From the NCBI GenBank assembly GCA_949775045.1, contig OX459104.1, positions 10,463,655 to 10,527,654 on the forward strand: a stretch of DNA of 64,000 nucleotides, given 5' to 3'. Both the position numbers and the translations under genes were made by a program. Below, piece by piece: positions 10,159 through 21,931 of the stretch. This stretch comes from Metridium senile. Its lineage: Eukaryota; Cnidaria; Anthozoa; Actiniaria; Metridiidae. The notes under the pieces are model-generated. The model did not search any database and was not told the DNA's origin. It saw nothing but the letters and a program-made list of their open reading frames with translations. Positions within the stretch are counted from its first letter, which is position 1. Every line of letters starts with the position of its first letter.

Positions 10159-11224
10159 TGCTACCAATAATAAAGCTCCAAGTAAATAGAAATGGCGGTC
10201 TGTATAGGCAAGGTCAAAAGTTACCGATCATGTTTCGAGAAAGAGTTTTAGATTTGCATCACGCCAACATGTCACAACGTCAGATTGCAAATTTGACTCA
10301 AACAACTTTGTAAGTAAAGTTTTACGCGACTACAACGAAACCAACTCATCCCTACAGCCTCCAAAATCAAAACAGCCTCGATGGAAAATGACTGACGATG
10401 TTGTTGAATTTATAGAAAACGAAAAGCTGATAAAACCTAGTACATACATCGCTGAAATACAACAGAGATTAGTTCTCGATGGCGTTGTAAACCCTATAGA
10501 TGTACCGAGCACATCCGCAATAAAAAAATGCATAAGATCAGACTTGCTAATGTCTCATAAAAAAACCTTTAAAAGCGCGTTACGCCGCTGGAATCGACTT
10601 CAGCAAATAACGTTAATCTCGTGAACAACTACCTTGATCAGGTAAACAACATGAACCCAGCAATTCTGCATTTTTTTCGACGAAAGTAGTGTTAACAAAA
10701 CAAGTGGGAATAGAAAATATGGAAGCAGCTACGTTGGAGAGAAAGCTTTTGAGGTACAAAGATACGCCTCAAATGCTACATTCACTAAAAATCTACTTCA
10801 CTCATTGCAAGGTGTGGACTATATGAATGTCTTGAACGGTGCTTCAAATGGGAACGAGATGCTGTTTTTTGTTTTTTGTTTTTTTGAAGAAGCCGTTGAA
10901 CTAGTCAACAGAAATGATGGATCTACTGTTCTAGAAAGAGGAGACACAATAATAATGGACAATTGTGGATTTCATCACGGCCATTTTATTGAGCCTCTCG
11001 TTACAAATATGTTGGCAGACTATGGCGTTCGCCTTCTATTTCAACCACCGTATTCTCCCCACCTAAACACCTGCGAGTATTGCTTCAATCAAATAAAGTG
11101 CTACTTAAAGCGTAACCAGCTTCTTGCAGAACAACAAACAGAGGTTGCCATATACAATGCCTGCTTGGAAATAACAACAGGAAACTCCTCAGCGCACTTC
11201 AGACACTGTGGATATTTATTGTAA
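10159..11224 (+). pseudogene. IS630/Tc1-mariner-family transposase, frameshifted
   Basis: ATG at 10,159 begins a helix-turn-helix region (FRERVLDLHHANMSQRQIA, then VSKVLRDYNETNSS after a frameshift near 10,313). The catalytic core shows FDESS at about 10,683, IIMDNCGFHH at about 10,955, and PPYSPHLNTCEY at about 11,050-11,080. That is an Asp, an Asp and a Glu, with 38 residues between the last two. The xDN and PPYSPxLNPxE blocks are diagnostic of the IS630/Tc1/mariner group. These enzymes cut out the element at its inverted repeats and insert it elsewhere. At least three frameshifts (near 10,313, 10,600 and 10,680) make it inactive. The 38-residue spacing differs from the 34 of classical Tc1. 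Confidence 0.8.
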
Positions 11225-11709
11225 ATACCATGTATTTTCATTGTAATCTCTCCAGGCATTTGCATAATTTACTAACTCATTATCTTGTAATATTATCAGA
11301 GTATACGTAATTAACTTACTGTTACAATAAAATAACTTCCTCTTTATATATATATAAAAATATTGTCGATTGTTCTCCATTTCAATGACATGAGATAAAA
11401 TTGATTGTTGTAACACAAATAAAACTCAATCATAATTGATTGGAAATCAACATGAAATATAAAACCCCATTTACATTTCTTTATTTTTACTCACATCTTG
11501 AAGTTAAGGCGCACGAATAAAACAGTTTTGTCGATGACTTTTGTATTGCGGTAAAAACGATGTAAAACGCAGCAAAAAATGCAATCGATTTCTATTTGAT
11601 TTAATTACCAATAGATCCGTGACTTTTACCGTGAGAACGGTAAAATCAGCTCAATCTATTTCACGTGCGGTATTTCTGGCTGTCATTTCGCTTCTAAAGC
11701 GTGGCAAAC

Positions 11710-12669
11710 ATGGAGGGTGAAGTTGTACGCTGGCTATCGTCCACTTCTGTGGCTTAGATCTAAAACCTCTTGCAAACGAATTCGAGGAGAGGGGATTCAC
11801 AACTAAGGAAACTTTGAAGTACATTGACAGCTCGGACCTGGACATTTTTTTTTTCCCATCACCGGCTGAACTATGCTATGCCGAGAAGAAAATTCTTCTG
11901 AAAGAGATTGAAAAGTTATCGGCACAACCACAAGCATCCACAAGCACAGTAATACCATCGTCTTGTAATGCTAATGAAGCGTCCGCTAAAGTAACTACCA
12001 TGGCCAGTACTTGTACTCAGCCGGCTCAAGCGCCGCTTGATTCCTCTAAGAGCTTCTTCGCAAAGAAACAAATATATGAACATTAACGATGATATTCAGT
12101 TTGTTCAAACACGGATCTCAAGTGCCAAAGAAGAATACACGCGATTGCTTCATCAAGCTGATGACTAGGACAGAAAAGCTCCTAAAAGAGCAAAACTCTG
12201 CTCAAATTGCCACCAACCTGGTCATCAAAAGAGGCTCTGCACAAAAATGGAATGCCCCGGGATCCGTGATTGCAACATGCAAAGCAAACATCCAGAATTA
12301 CGAAATTCGGAGATAAAAGAGCTACAAAGTCTCATAAAAGAGTTTGAAAATAAGTCCACTAAAGCAAAGGACGAGCTTATGGACTTCAAAGCTACAAGAG
12401 AGAAGGCAAGTAACAGCTTCTTTGCAATAATGAGACCGTGTTCTTAGAAAAGTAACCAGATGAAATATGCCGGTACGGATCGACTTCACTTGGATCGCGA
12501 TCTACCTATTCTAAAGAGAGCACTGAATAATATAGTTCCTCTAGACGAAAACAGTGATTGGAAATTGCCATTACTGATTGAGGAATTCAACAGAAGAAGT
12601 GTTGCGCCATTTCAGGTAGGCAATGTTTATGGCAGACCATCGACAAGCCGAGGACTTTCCTTTGAATAG
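11710..12669 (+). pseudogene. Second ORF of the transposon: SAM-like plus CCHC-like protein, frameshifted
   Basis: ATG at 11,710 gives MEGEVVRWLSSTSV. After a one-base shift it continues LKPLANEFEERGFTTKETL and YIDSSDLDIFFPSP, a pattern like the five-helix SAM fold used for protein-protein contacts. A low-complexity Ser/Thr/Ala linker follows, then a zinc-knuckle-like CSNCHQPGHQKRLC at about 12,210-12,250, a coiled-coil segment (EIKELQSLIKEFENKSTKA) and a C-terminal tail ending at 12,669. Several frameshifts and one stop disrupt it. It lies fully between the inverted repeats, downstream of the transposase with ~480 bp between them. The role is unknown; a transposition accessory protein is an inference. 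Confidence 0.6.
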
Positions 12670-13517
12670 ACACAAAAGAACTGAACTTGAATTGAACTTG
12701 AATCGAACAACGTACAAAGTCATGTTTTAAGTTGAGTTTTGTGAAGCTTATGTTCTAGTTTATATCCGGCGTTATGATCATGTAAACTTTATATAATAAA
12801 CTTGGTTATTTCATTTTGAAATAAAATCAGAATTACTAGTTCGTTTTACAAGTTGTACTTATACAATATCTTGCACAATATCTTCACATTTATATAGTAT
12901 AATAAATTTTGTATTTTTTTGTATTTTGTGACAACCGTTATCAAAACTACGAACACTTGATTTATTAAAAAGCTCCAAAACGTTTACAAATTATCATCCG
13001 AGTTGTTAACGTTGATTGGTTTAGTCGGGTTTTATCGGGAATCGATTGTCTGTAGGTCGATTGTGATTGGACAGTTTTGTTCAGGTGGGCCCACTTAGTG
13101 TGTCCGCACTGTAAGACCAGTCTAGATAACATATAATTATAATTGTAACAATAATATGACATCAGACGTCATCCCATTAATAATGAACTAGACGGCTTCA
13201 TTACGATTATGTAACTATTTTCTCGGATTAGCTTGAGATGATTTGAAGCGAAAAATATGTTATTTTTTTGGCCGTCCTCCTTTTTCCCTTAGGTCCGTCG
13301 TTCCGTCAGTCCGTGATCCGCTTGTCTGTCACGCTTTTACCTGGATCGATCGATCTTCGGTTCACATGCGAGTTCAAAGAGTTTCTAAGAAAGAGTGTTA
13401 TTAAGTTGTTCTTGCAAAATAAACGCCAGAAAAAGCAAGATAGATAGTCACTGAAGCTATTGGTGTTATATTTGAGGCGATTTAGGCTGTTGGGTGTAGT
13501 TTTCAGAGAGGCCGTTC

Positions 13518-15488
13518 AAAAATGTGGCGTGCCATTAAGTCTGTTCTTCCTGTAAACAAAACCTCAGACGTCTATGCTTTACTTAAAAATGGTGAATTGT
13601 GTAAAGACAATAAGACAATTGCTGGAATCTTCAATGACTTTTTTTCGTCCATAGGAAAGCGATTGTCAAATGCATTTGATAAACATTTTCGAGGTGGTAT
13701 GAATGATTTTAATGATACTCACAGTTTTAAATTTTGTGCCGTTGATGAGAAGTTTGTCCAAGAAAATCTTAAAAACTTGAAAACAAACAAAGCATGTGGC
13801 CTTGATAAAATAAGCGCCCGCTTATTAAAAGATGCTGCTGAAGTCATATCACATTCATTGACTCTACTGATAAATAAATCACTTGCAGAAGGTTGTTTTC
13901 CCGCGACATGGAAATCAGCAAAAGTTACAGCTTTGTTCAAAGGGGGTGACAAGTCCTCCAAGGACAATTATAGACCAATATCCATCTTGCCTACCATAAG
14001 TAAAATAATTGAAAAAGCTGCCCATATTCAACTTTACGGCTACTTAGAGGAAAACAATTTATTATCAAATGCACAGTATGGTTTTCGTCACAAGCGCTCA
14101 ACAACATCAGCATTAATTAAGTTTACTGACAACCTTCTCGATAACATGGATAAAGGACAAACGACAGGAGTAGTATTTTTGGATACGAAGAAGGCGTTTG
14201 ATACGGTGAACCATGTTATTCTGATCAAGAAATTGAAATCACTAGGTGTATATGGAAAAACTCTCCAATGGTTTAATTCTTATCTTAGTGGAAGGACCCA
14301 GAGGACAGTTTGTGGCAATGAAATGTGTTGTTCCGCTAAAGTGTCTATTGGTGTCCCGCAAGGTTCCATTCTTTGACCTTTGCTGTTTCTGGTTTATATT
14401 AATGGCATTCGTGAGGTAACTAGACATACAACTATGACGATGTTTGCTGATGACATGGCTATTTCCTATTCCTCAAAATGTTCAAGTGATCTTCAAAATA
14501 AATTGAATATTGATCTTGGAAGCATCGCAGCATGGTTAAATGAAAAACTGACACTTAATGTTGAGAAATCTAGACACCAGGTCAGCTGAAGAAGATAGAG
14601 AATATTCAACTTTCTGTGAACTGTAAGTACTTTGAAAGAGTCAAATCTTTCAAGTACTTAGGAGTCATTGTGAATCAAAACATGACGTGGAGTGAACATA
14701 TTGAATACATCCGAAGTAAAGTTACACAGCGACTTGGTATTCTCAAACGTTTAAAACATCTATTACCCATGGACACTAGAATAATTTATGTTAACACTAT
14801 GGTGCTTCCTATTATTGAGTATGCATGTCTAGTATGGGGAGATAAGAACAACAAAGTGCTGATGAATTAATTGCAGATCCTCCAAAATAAGGCTGCGAGA
14901 CTTGTCCTCAATTTACCATCATTTGTCTCTGGATCAGAGGCGTTGAAGATGCTTAAATGGCAAAACCTGCATACAAGAAGATCAGTCCAAAGATTCATAT
15001 GTATTAACTTGTTCACGATCAGGATACTTGTAATGTCAGAACTGGTTCTAATATCCATTCTTACAACACAAGAAACAAAGATATGCTACGAACTGAGAAG
15101 TCTAACTTAAATAAAGGTTTACAAAAATCATACAATAGCTTCCTGGGAGAATGGAACGCTTTACCCACAGAGGTAAAATACTTACCAACAAAGAAACATT
15201 TTATAAAAGCAATTTTGAATAGATTTAATGATTAGTCGTTTGGACAAACTTTATATGTTGAAGAATTTTATCATTGACATTTATATCTTACCTAGTTTTT
15301 AATTTTTACCTACAGACACTTGAAGAATTTCATCATTGACTTTTAAATCTTATCTATTTTTATAATTTGTATATATCTTTCTTATTTAGTTAATTATTTA
15401 TAATTTTATTTATGTATTCTTTGTTTTATACAGAGCCCTACTGAAAAGCATTTTTAAATGATGTAGGCCATCTGTTTTAAAAATTGTA

Positions 15489-15580
<92 letters not shown>
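13518..15580 (+). mobile_element. 5'-truncated CR1/L2-like non-LTR retrotransposon
   Basis: The reverse transcriptase is readable over 13,522-14,870: [54 protein letters not shown] and MFADDMA. An in-frame TGA follows GVPQGSIL (about 14,374) and further frameshifts occur near 14,580 and 14,870. The 3' part continues with QNKAARLVLNLPS to about 15,238. The element ends in an (ATT)n tract, as usual for this group. The paralogous block B site (about 33,705-33,715) lacks the insertion, so the element landed after the A/B duplication. It has no endonuclease domain and cannot move on its own. Confidence 0.85.
15488..15580. repeat. (ATT)n 3' tail of the retrotransposon
   Basis: About 30 perfect ATT units, immediately followed by the restored flanking sequence CAGCTGTTTATTTG that is shared with block B. 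Confidence 0.95.
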
Positions 15581-15776
15581 CAGCTGTTTATTTGTTGTTG
15601 TCGAGCTCGACCTGGAGGTTTAAAACCGGTCACGTTATCTGACATATTGTAAAGAAAGAAATGTTACTTTCATCGTACATCTACATATACATAGATCGCT
15701 AAGTGGAACTGCTAGATAATAGGTTGAAGCGATTTAAGTTTTGCGAATAAGTTTGTTGTTCTGTGCAAGAAGCTAA

Positions 15777-16014
15777 TGCACCAGTCAAAATCAAATCGTG
15801 TCCTCGGGACACAGGTGGGGATTGGTATTGAACAGTGAGGGAAATGTAATAAATGCCCCACCATATGGGGACAAATTTTTGGGAGAATAGGGGAAAATGC
15901 CCCACTTCCTGTGGCAACTAAGGCCCTAATTAATACACCAAAAGCCATGAAGCAAATCAGTCGATGGGCTCATTTGAATAAGAAAGGAAAGTTTTTGCGT
16001 ACGCGTTCAATCAT
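15777..16014. other. No gene seen; junction between block A and a retrotransposon fragment
   Basis: Similarity to block B stops at about 15,776. The following ~240 bp contain a short ambiguous ORF only. Confidence 0.3.
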
Positions 16015-16818
16015 TCGTTATTTCACGGACGCCTTCCCTCTGAGTGGAAAGCCGCCGACGTCACACCGATACTCAAAAAAGACTCTAAGAAACTAGCTGA
16101 GAACTATAGACCGATCTCTCTCCTTCCAATTATTGGCAAAGTTTTGGAACGTTGTGTTTGTAAAAGGCTTTATGATCACGTAGATCATCTCATCTCTCCT
16201 TTACTACATGGATTTCTAAGGAATCGCTCGTGTACCACTCAATTAGTGCAAGTCCTTCACAGCATTGGACAAAACCTCGATAAGAATATACAGACTGATA
16301 TCATTTATCTGGATTTCTCAAAGGCAATTGACAGTGTCGACCACAAACTTGTCTTATCAAAACTAAAGTCGTATGGGGTTAGGGGGCGCTGTCTAGACTG
16401 GTTTAGTGATTATCTTACTGATCGAACCCAGTGAGTGGTTATGGAGGGTGCGGCATCCAACTGATCACGTGTTACGTCTGGTGTGCCTCAGGGAAGCATA
16501 TTAGGCCCTATGCTCTTTGTTTTATTCATTAACGATTTGCCAGACATTATACCTACTGGTATAAAGGTCACCTTATACGCCGACGACACAAAAGCGTACA
16601 ATACTATCAAATCTGATGTCGACACCCAGCAACTACAACAAGCCCTCTGCTGTCTGGACAACTGGAGTACTCGCAACAATCTTAAATTTAATGAATCCAA
16701 ATGTAAAGTGCTAACGATAACCCGGAAGAAACTGCCTCTTCTCTTTGACTACAAACTTGGCCCGACCGTTCTGCCTACAGTGAAAGACGAGAAAGATCTT
16801 GGTGTAACCGTCACTAAT
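16015..16818 (+). mobile_element. Second non-LTR reverse transcriptase fragment (Jockey/CR1 group)
   Basis: Readable motifs include [61 protein letters not shown] and TLYADDTKAYN, covering fingers and palm with the catalytic YADD. A stop at about 16,432 and a frameshift at about 16,030 disrupt the frame. The 3' end is cut exactly where the X repeat begins (16,819). It is clearly a different family from the copies at 13.5 and 39.5 kb. Confidence 0.8.
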
Positions 16819-18757
16819 AGCGGAGCTCCGCTTGGGCCGAAGGCCCGCGCAAGCGGAGCACCATACTTTAGAAAAATCGGTAACCCATCTAGTTGATTTT
16901 TCGTCGACCGACACAGGTAGCCCTATTCTGTCCGTCCGTCCGTTCGTGTAAATCGCGATTCTGATTGGCTACTTATTTATGGCGGGAATTGAAGAGGGTG
17001 CGCGCGTCAAAATATCCTTCCCTGAGAAAACGCTTTTTCTCGCTTTTCTCGACGTTTTATCAACTTTTTTATAGCTTTTACTAAGCTTTCTTCAATTTAA
17101 AAAAATGCCAAAAGAAAAAGAAAACAAAATTTATTAGGGAAAAAGACAGTTAACAGAAGAGGAAAAGACAAGAAGACAAGAAAGAGAAAGAGAACGGCGA
17201 AGGAGTTTCAATGAAGAACAGCGCAGGCTTGAAAGAGAAAGAAAACGAGATTGTAGACGAAACTTGTCAGACGAAAAACAGAGAAAATGAACGCCAAAGA
17301 AAACGGGTTTCGAGAACGAACGTTTCGGAGGAAAACAGAATGTTGATATTTTGTATTAATGAAAATTAATACAAAATATCAACGGAGAAAGATGAATTTC
17401 GAGGAACATAAAGATAGTTTTGACCGAAAAAGAACATAAACTTGAAGGACACAAAAACGAAGAAATCGTAAGATCAAGAAAACGTATTTCTAGATACCTC
17501 CGTGGAAGAATATTAAAAGACTACAGCAATTAAAAAAAAACAAAAATGATAAAGAAGCGACTTTGTTTGATATGAAAACTGTCTTAGCACAGTTTATTGA
17601 AGGATTTTCAAGCTTGGCAGTTAAACTATGAACAATGGTTAATCAATCAAAATTCAAGTACATACATTTATTCGTCAAAATATGATCAATGTCGACGTCA
17701 TTGAAGAGTAGAAAACCTCAGGAAAATACAATCACCGATAAAGTAAGTTCAAGTTTAATTTTTGTTTCAAGTTTTTGAGAGACAGTAGGCTTATTTTAAT
17801 ACTGAAAAACTGTTTGATATAAAGAGCGTGGAAAAAAAAAAAAAAAAAAAAAACCACCTAAAAACTTAATTAATATAATTAAGGTTCAAAAAGGAAAAAT
17901 CCGTTCTCTGTTCTATTATAGAAACAAAAGAGAAAAGGTTTAAAATCTTTTATGCATGTGTAAATTGTACTTTTCGTAGCCTTTTTTTGATTGAAAAAGT
18001 TGTTTATTTATGTACTTTAACCTCATCAACGGAAAACATCAAAGATGAATCGAAATACAAACATAATTTAAAATTGGTTGAAAACTTCTTTTTATTTAGC
18101 AATATTGACTATTTTATGCTTACGAAACGAGATTTTTTAGTAGTTTTTACTTCAAAGTCGTTAAAGTTTTTATTTTACAGAACAAAATGATGTTTTACAC
18201 AAAGTTTTTCATAATAAAATACCTTGTTTTAAAATCCTTGTCTTTTCAAATCGATCAGTTGTGTTGGTAGAACTTAATATAATTCTTGAGGCTATTAATT
18301 CCATTTCAAAATAACTTTTTGTTTTGTTTTGAAGATTTGCCATGACTACTTTTTAGTAAATCTAATACGATGAAAAGGTTTAACCTTTTCTATCCGGAAT
18401 CCTAACTAGCTATGGAAAATAAAAGAAGGTACAAAGCGGCATTAAAACGACTGTTCAACCACAGCACTTTTTCAAGACGTTATCAAAAGCAAAATATGCT
18501 TAATGACTTAAAAATAAAAGGGATAATAATAAAGCTATTCACACTATCGTTTTGGAATGGTATATTGCTGAACACTTTTTTGTCTGAACAAAACTATTGA
18601 CTGAAGTGACAGTTGAAAATTTGAGAACAAGATGAAAAAGTGCATAGAATGAAAACGATAACCAACCTAAGAAAAGGCAGTGGAATTTAAAAACTTATAT
18701 TTTTCGATTAAAGATGATATAGAAATTACAATAAACAGTGAGTTGTATAATAAATCC

Positions 18758-18865
18758 CTTATTAGATATTTTCTTGGGTATTACGGGCTGACATTTTACT
18801 CATTGCTTGTAAATACGCAACTCGTAAAATATCAGCACGTAATACCCAAGAAAATATCTAATAAG
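18758..18865. repeat. Near-perfect 42-bp-arm palindrome
   Basis: CTTATTAGATATTTTCTTGG starts the left arm and its complement ends the right arm, with only two mismatches over 42 bases and a 24-base loop. It lies just upstream of the element at 18,889 and is absent from the matching part of X copy 3. Confidence 0.85.
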
Positions 18866-18888
18866 TGGTATTTACATGCACATATTGA

Positions 18889-20057
18889 CAGTCCGGATTA
18901 TAGCCCCATTTGGCGATATATGTGACGTCACATTCTATTGTCTTTGAATAAACACCGAAACATATGCAAAAATATTCGTATCTTTTTTTCAAGTCAATGC
19001 CGCAGTGTCTCACGGACTGTTTATCCGTGACATTTACCATCAGTTAGAAGCACATAATATTCAAGCTAGTGTGTGAATTCGAAGATTTTAGTTGATTTTA
19101 AAGCGAAATATTTGACTTTTTCCCGAGCGTGGTGAACGTCTTATGACTGTCGTCTGAAAGTAAGATCTACTGATTGATAATTTTTATTGATGTTGTGTAA
19201 TTTTCATGAGGTTGTGTATAATTTTCCTGTGTTGTACGATAAATAATCTTGGTCTGTGACAAGTCTCTATATGGTAGAGTCTCTAGTTCGCCGGTAGAGT
19301 TTTTTCAAAGTTTGATAAACGGAGGTCATACTTGACGGCATGTCACGGACTTCAGTAATATTGGCATTTAACCTTTTGCTCGAGGTCTTGTCTTTGTTCT
19401 TTTCAAGTTAAGAGGAAAACAACGGCTTTATACAAGCTTACTTTTAATGGCACAATTCATGACTCGTTTGTGATCTGTTAAACAACGAGAAATTTCAATA
19501 TTTGTCGTATGAATATCAATTTTATAAAGTTGAAGTCAGCGCGCTCAATGACTCGTCTTTTCTTTGTGATCCACTGGCTCGAAAGTCGATTGCTATCTCG
19601 GGCCATGCATTTATTATGTATTCCTATAAACAAGTATAAGATAAGCTTGCTCCCCATTGGCATAGGGAGCACAATAATACAACTTTAAGAACATTTTGTG
19701 TATCGAAATGCAAAGACTATGTTTACATGCACTTAGCTTCAGTTATTGCTTTTCGTTTGACAATCACATTGTAGTAAAAGTTTAATTACATGTAAGTGTT
19801 ATGTTAAACTTTGCCTTGTATATTGTTCGTAGATTCACGGAGAAACATTTAGAGATTCTCAAGCAGTTATGTCGACTCTGTGGCAATCAAATCAAAGATT
19901 CAGGCCGAGGTCATGTTTACATAGCTTGATAGCTTTTTTGAATGTTTTGATTCTGTTCGGACTGGTGACGTATTCGTGACGTATGGCGAAATCCAAGTAC
20001 GTGATTGGTCCAATCACTAATTAGAAATATCGCCAAATGGGGCTATAATCCGGACTG
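18889..20057. mobile_element. Non-autonomous DNA transposon with 31-bp inverted ends and a 5-bp target duplication
   Basis: Ends are CAGTCCGGATTATAGCCCCA and its complement, perfect over 31 bases. ATTGA occurs on both sides (18,884-18,888 and 20,058-20,062). The empty site is visible in X copy 3 at about 42,757 (CATATTGATGTTG). The interior has no transposase-like ORF. A 5-bp duplication is found in few superfamilies. I cannot assign this one. Confidence 0.85.
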
Positions 20058-20096
20058 ATTGATGTTGTAAGAAAAAATTAAACTGGGAGCTCCGCT

Positions 20097-21931
20097 ATTA
20101 GGTATTACCTAATTTGTATATTACAAATACATCGATATATATCTTATGAGATGAAAAACCTAAAACACTTCTTTACTCAGGTGTTCCTTGCATACAATTT
20201 TTACTAAGAGATACTTGTAATCCTTTTAAACTCACGCAGGGATACCAACAAGTTGTATTTTGGACAATTTGAGCTCATATTTCAAAATTGCTTTTCATTA
20301 GATATTTAAGCAATAGTAGCCAGTTCCTATGACTCTACCGGTGAAATAGAGCACGCGGGATGTTGGGAGAAACAGAGAAAAGTTATAAAATCACGAGCTG
20401 AAAGCGAGTGATTTTATAACTTTTTCGAGTGTTTCTAACAACATCCCAAGTGCTCTATTTCACTGGTAGAGTCATAGGGACTGGCTTCTATTGCTTTTAT
20501 AATATAGCAATACAGGTTTTCCCGTAAAAACGTAGTTTTATTTGCTGATTAAAATTGTAATTCTCAAACCTAACACCAGTGCCGAATGAACCAATCACAA
20601 TCAGTGTACTATTGAGCAATCTTGACCAAAAGGGACCAAGGTGCTGTTCACTTTCTTCCCGAGTTTTTTTTCTAGCTAAAAAGAAGGAATTTTACTCAAA
20701 AAACCGTTAAAATATAGCTTTGGCTGACTTCTGTGCCTAAAAACAAAAACCTTTAGCTGAACTCGTTCATGAGACTGACATATATACAGCAATTCAAGCG
20801 AATTTGAACTTTATTTGAGTGGTGAAAGCCGAGCCGACTGACAGCAATTAATTCAATGAGAGTACTGAGGAAAAAAAAAACAGTTTGAACAAGACAAGCT
20901 TGTTGTGTACAACGTTTTCAAGTTAAAAAGAACAAAGACCACATCTACAAGATTGCGTAGGCTGCTGAAAGTATGTATTTATTTACTTTTAATCAAACGT
21001 TTGCAGGTTTAAAGTTGATCAGTTTCTGTTTTCGTTTTGACGAGACAATTGAAAAATAATTGTAAATCTGCCTTTTTGTCTTTGTTCACATTGCGTGTTT
21101 TCAAACGTGGTTTTTTTTATAAGAATAAAAAACAAGAAAACACATTTATAATTCTGTACTTGATTGTGTATTTGTTTGTTTTTATAAAACAAAATATAAT
21201 ATTTTGCCGTCGATAAATTCAACATGTATTTGTTCAAGATTTATCAAGTTCAATTGCAAAAAAATCTCACTTCTTCACTATAAAATTATCTTAAAAATTA
21301 TCTTCATATCTCAAGGATAAACTGAAGTAAAAATTATTGCCACTTTGAAACGCTGTTTTCCTTTTTTTTTTTGCTTTGATCAAATTCAACTTCTGACTTC
21401 CAACTTTACAGTTTGTCTAAATAATAAAAGGCGGCGTATTTTCAAAACCATGTCTATGATTTTTGTCGCGTTTGCATGTCATTGCACCGTAGGCTTTAGG
21501 GTTTTATAGGTTAACAGAAAGGTCATAGATCAAGATGGAAAGTCTTTTTACATTTTGATAACCGTTTTTAGTAAATGCAGTAGCTTACAGAAATAGTCTT
21601 ATTAAAATTGTGAGCTGTCAATCAAAAACCATGTCTCTACCGGTGAAATAGAGCATAGCTTTTTTGAGTGAATCAACCAGTCAGAGCTTACGTACTATCT
21701 AAGCTATATTATAAAACTTATTTCATTTATAATGATTCAAGTGGCCAAGTGTAAATTACCTACTACCTAGTAATATTTGCAATTGTATGTTTTTATAAAA
21801 GAACATAATAAAGCTGTTTTGATTATGTTATGATTTTCATATGTAAGATGATCTGCAATACACGAGAACATTCTAGATTTCATGTCATCTTTTTCTGTTA
21901 CATCAATTACTTATTTATCAAGCAAGCTTAC
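20097..21931. other. Block A segment with a ~1.68-kb insertion; no gene
   Basis: Block B runs directly from TTGTATATTA to AAGCTGTTTTG at about 42,825. In A these are separated by 20,125-21,807. Part of that insert (20,125-20,260) recurs at 38,800-38,935. No ORF with recognisable motifs was found. It contains the 20,311-20,493 fold-back repeat. Confidence 0.6.
20311..20493. repeat. Large fold-back palindrome, ~84-bp arms
   Basis: The left arm starts CAATAGTAGCCAGTTCCTAT and the right arm is its inverted copy ending CTTCTATTG. The loop is only ~13 bases. A short piece of the arm (ACCGGTGAAATAGAGC) recurs at about 21,639-21,655. Probably a small fold-back transposable element. Confidence 0.8.

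Larger units (their letters stand above)
9950..13111. mobile_element. IS630/Tc1-mariner-like transposon with two ORFs
   Basis: Terminal inverted repeats of ~145 bp begin CAGTGCGGACACACTAAG. TAA flanks both ends (9,947-9,949 and 13,112-13,114). The paralogous empty site at 33,078-33,084 reads ATTTGTTAAGACC, confirming insertion and a 2-3 bp target duplication. If only TA is duplicated the element gains one asymmetric base, so TAA is the simpler reading. The element is 3,162 bp. It carries a decayed transposase (10,159-11,224) and a second decayed ORF with SAM-like and CCHC-like regions (11,710-12,669), both on the plus strand. Confidence 0.85.
16819..20096. mobile_element. Repeat X, copy 1: unclassified element with AGCGGAGCTCC ends
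   Basis: It starts with the palindrome AGCGGAGCTCCGCT and a GC-rich hairpin (GGGCCGAAGGCCC), and ends GGGAGCTCCGCT. Near-copies of the left part are at 27,425-30,000 and of the right part at 38,965-42,793. A conserved leader ORF at about 17,104-17,290 encodes a very basic, Arg/Glu/Lys-rich stretch beginning MPKEKE. It is interrupted here by a stop after KENKIY, but open in copy 2. No transposase or polymerase motif was found. Copy 1 has itself been hit by the 18,889-20,057 element and contains a long palindrome at 18,758-18,865. Confidence 0.6.

Noticed and set aside
15488..15580. (ATT)n run considered as an independent microsatellite locus
   Set aside because: Comparison with block B shows it is the 3' tail of the inserted retrotransposon.
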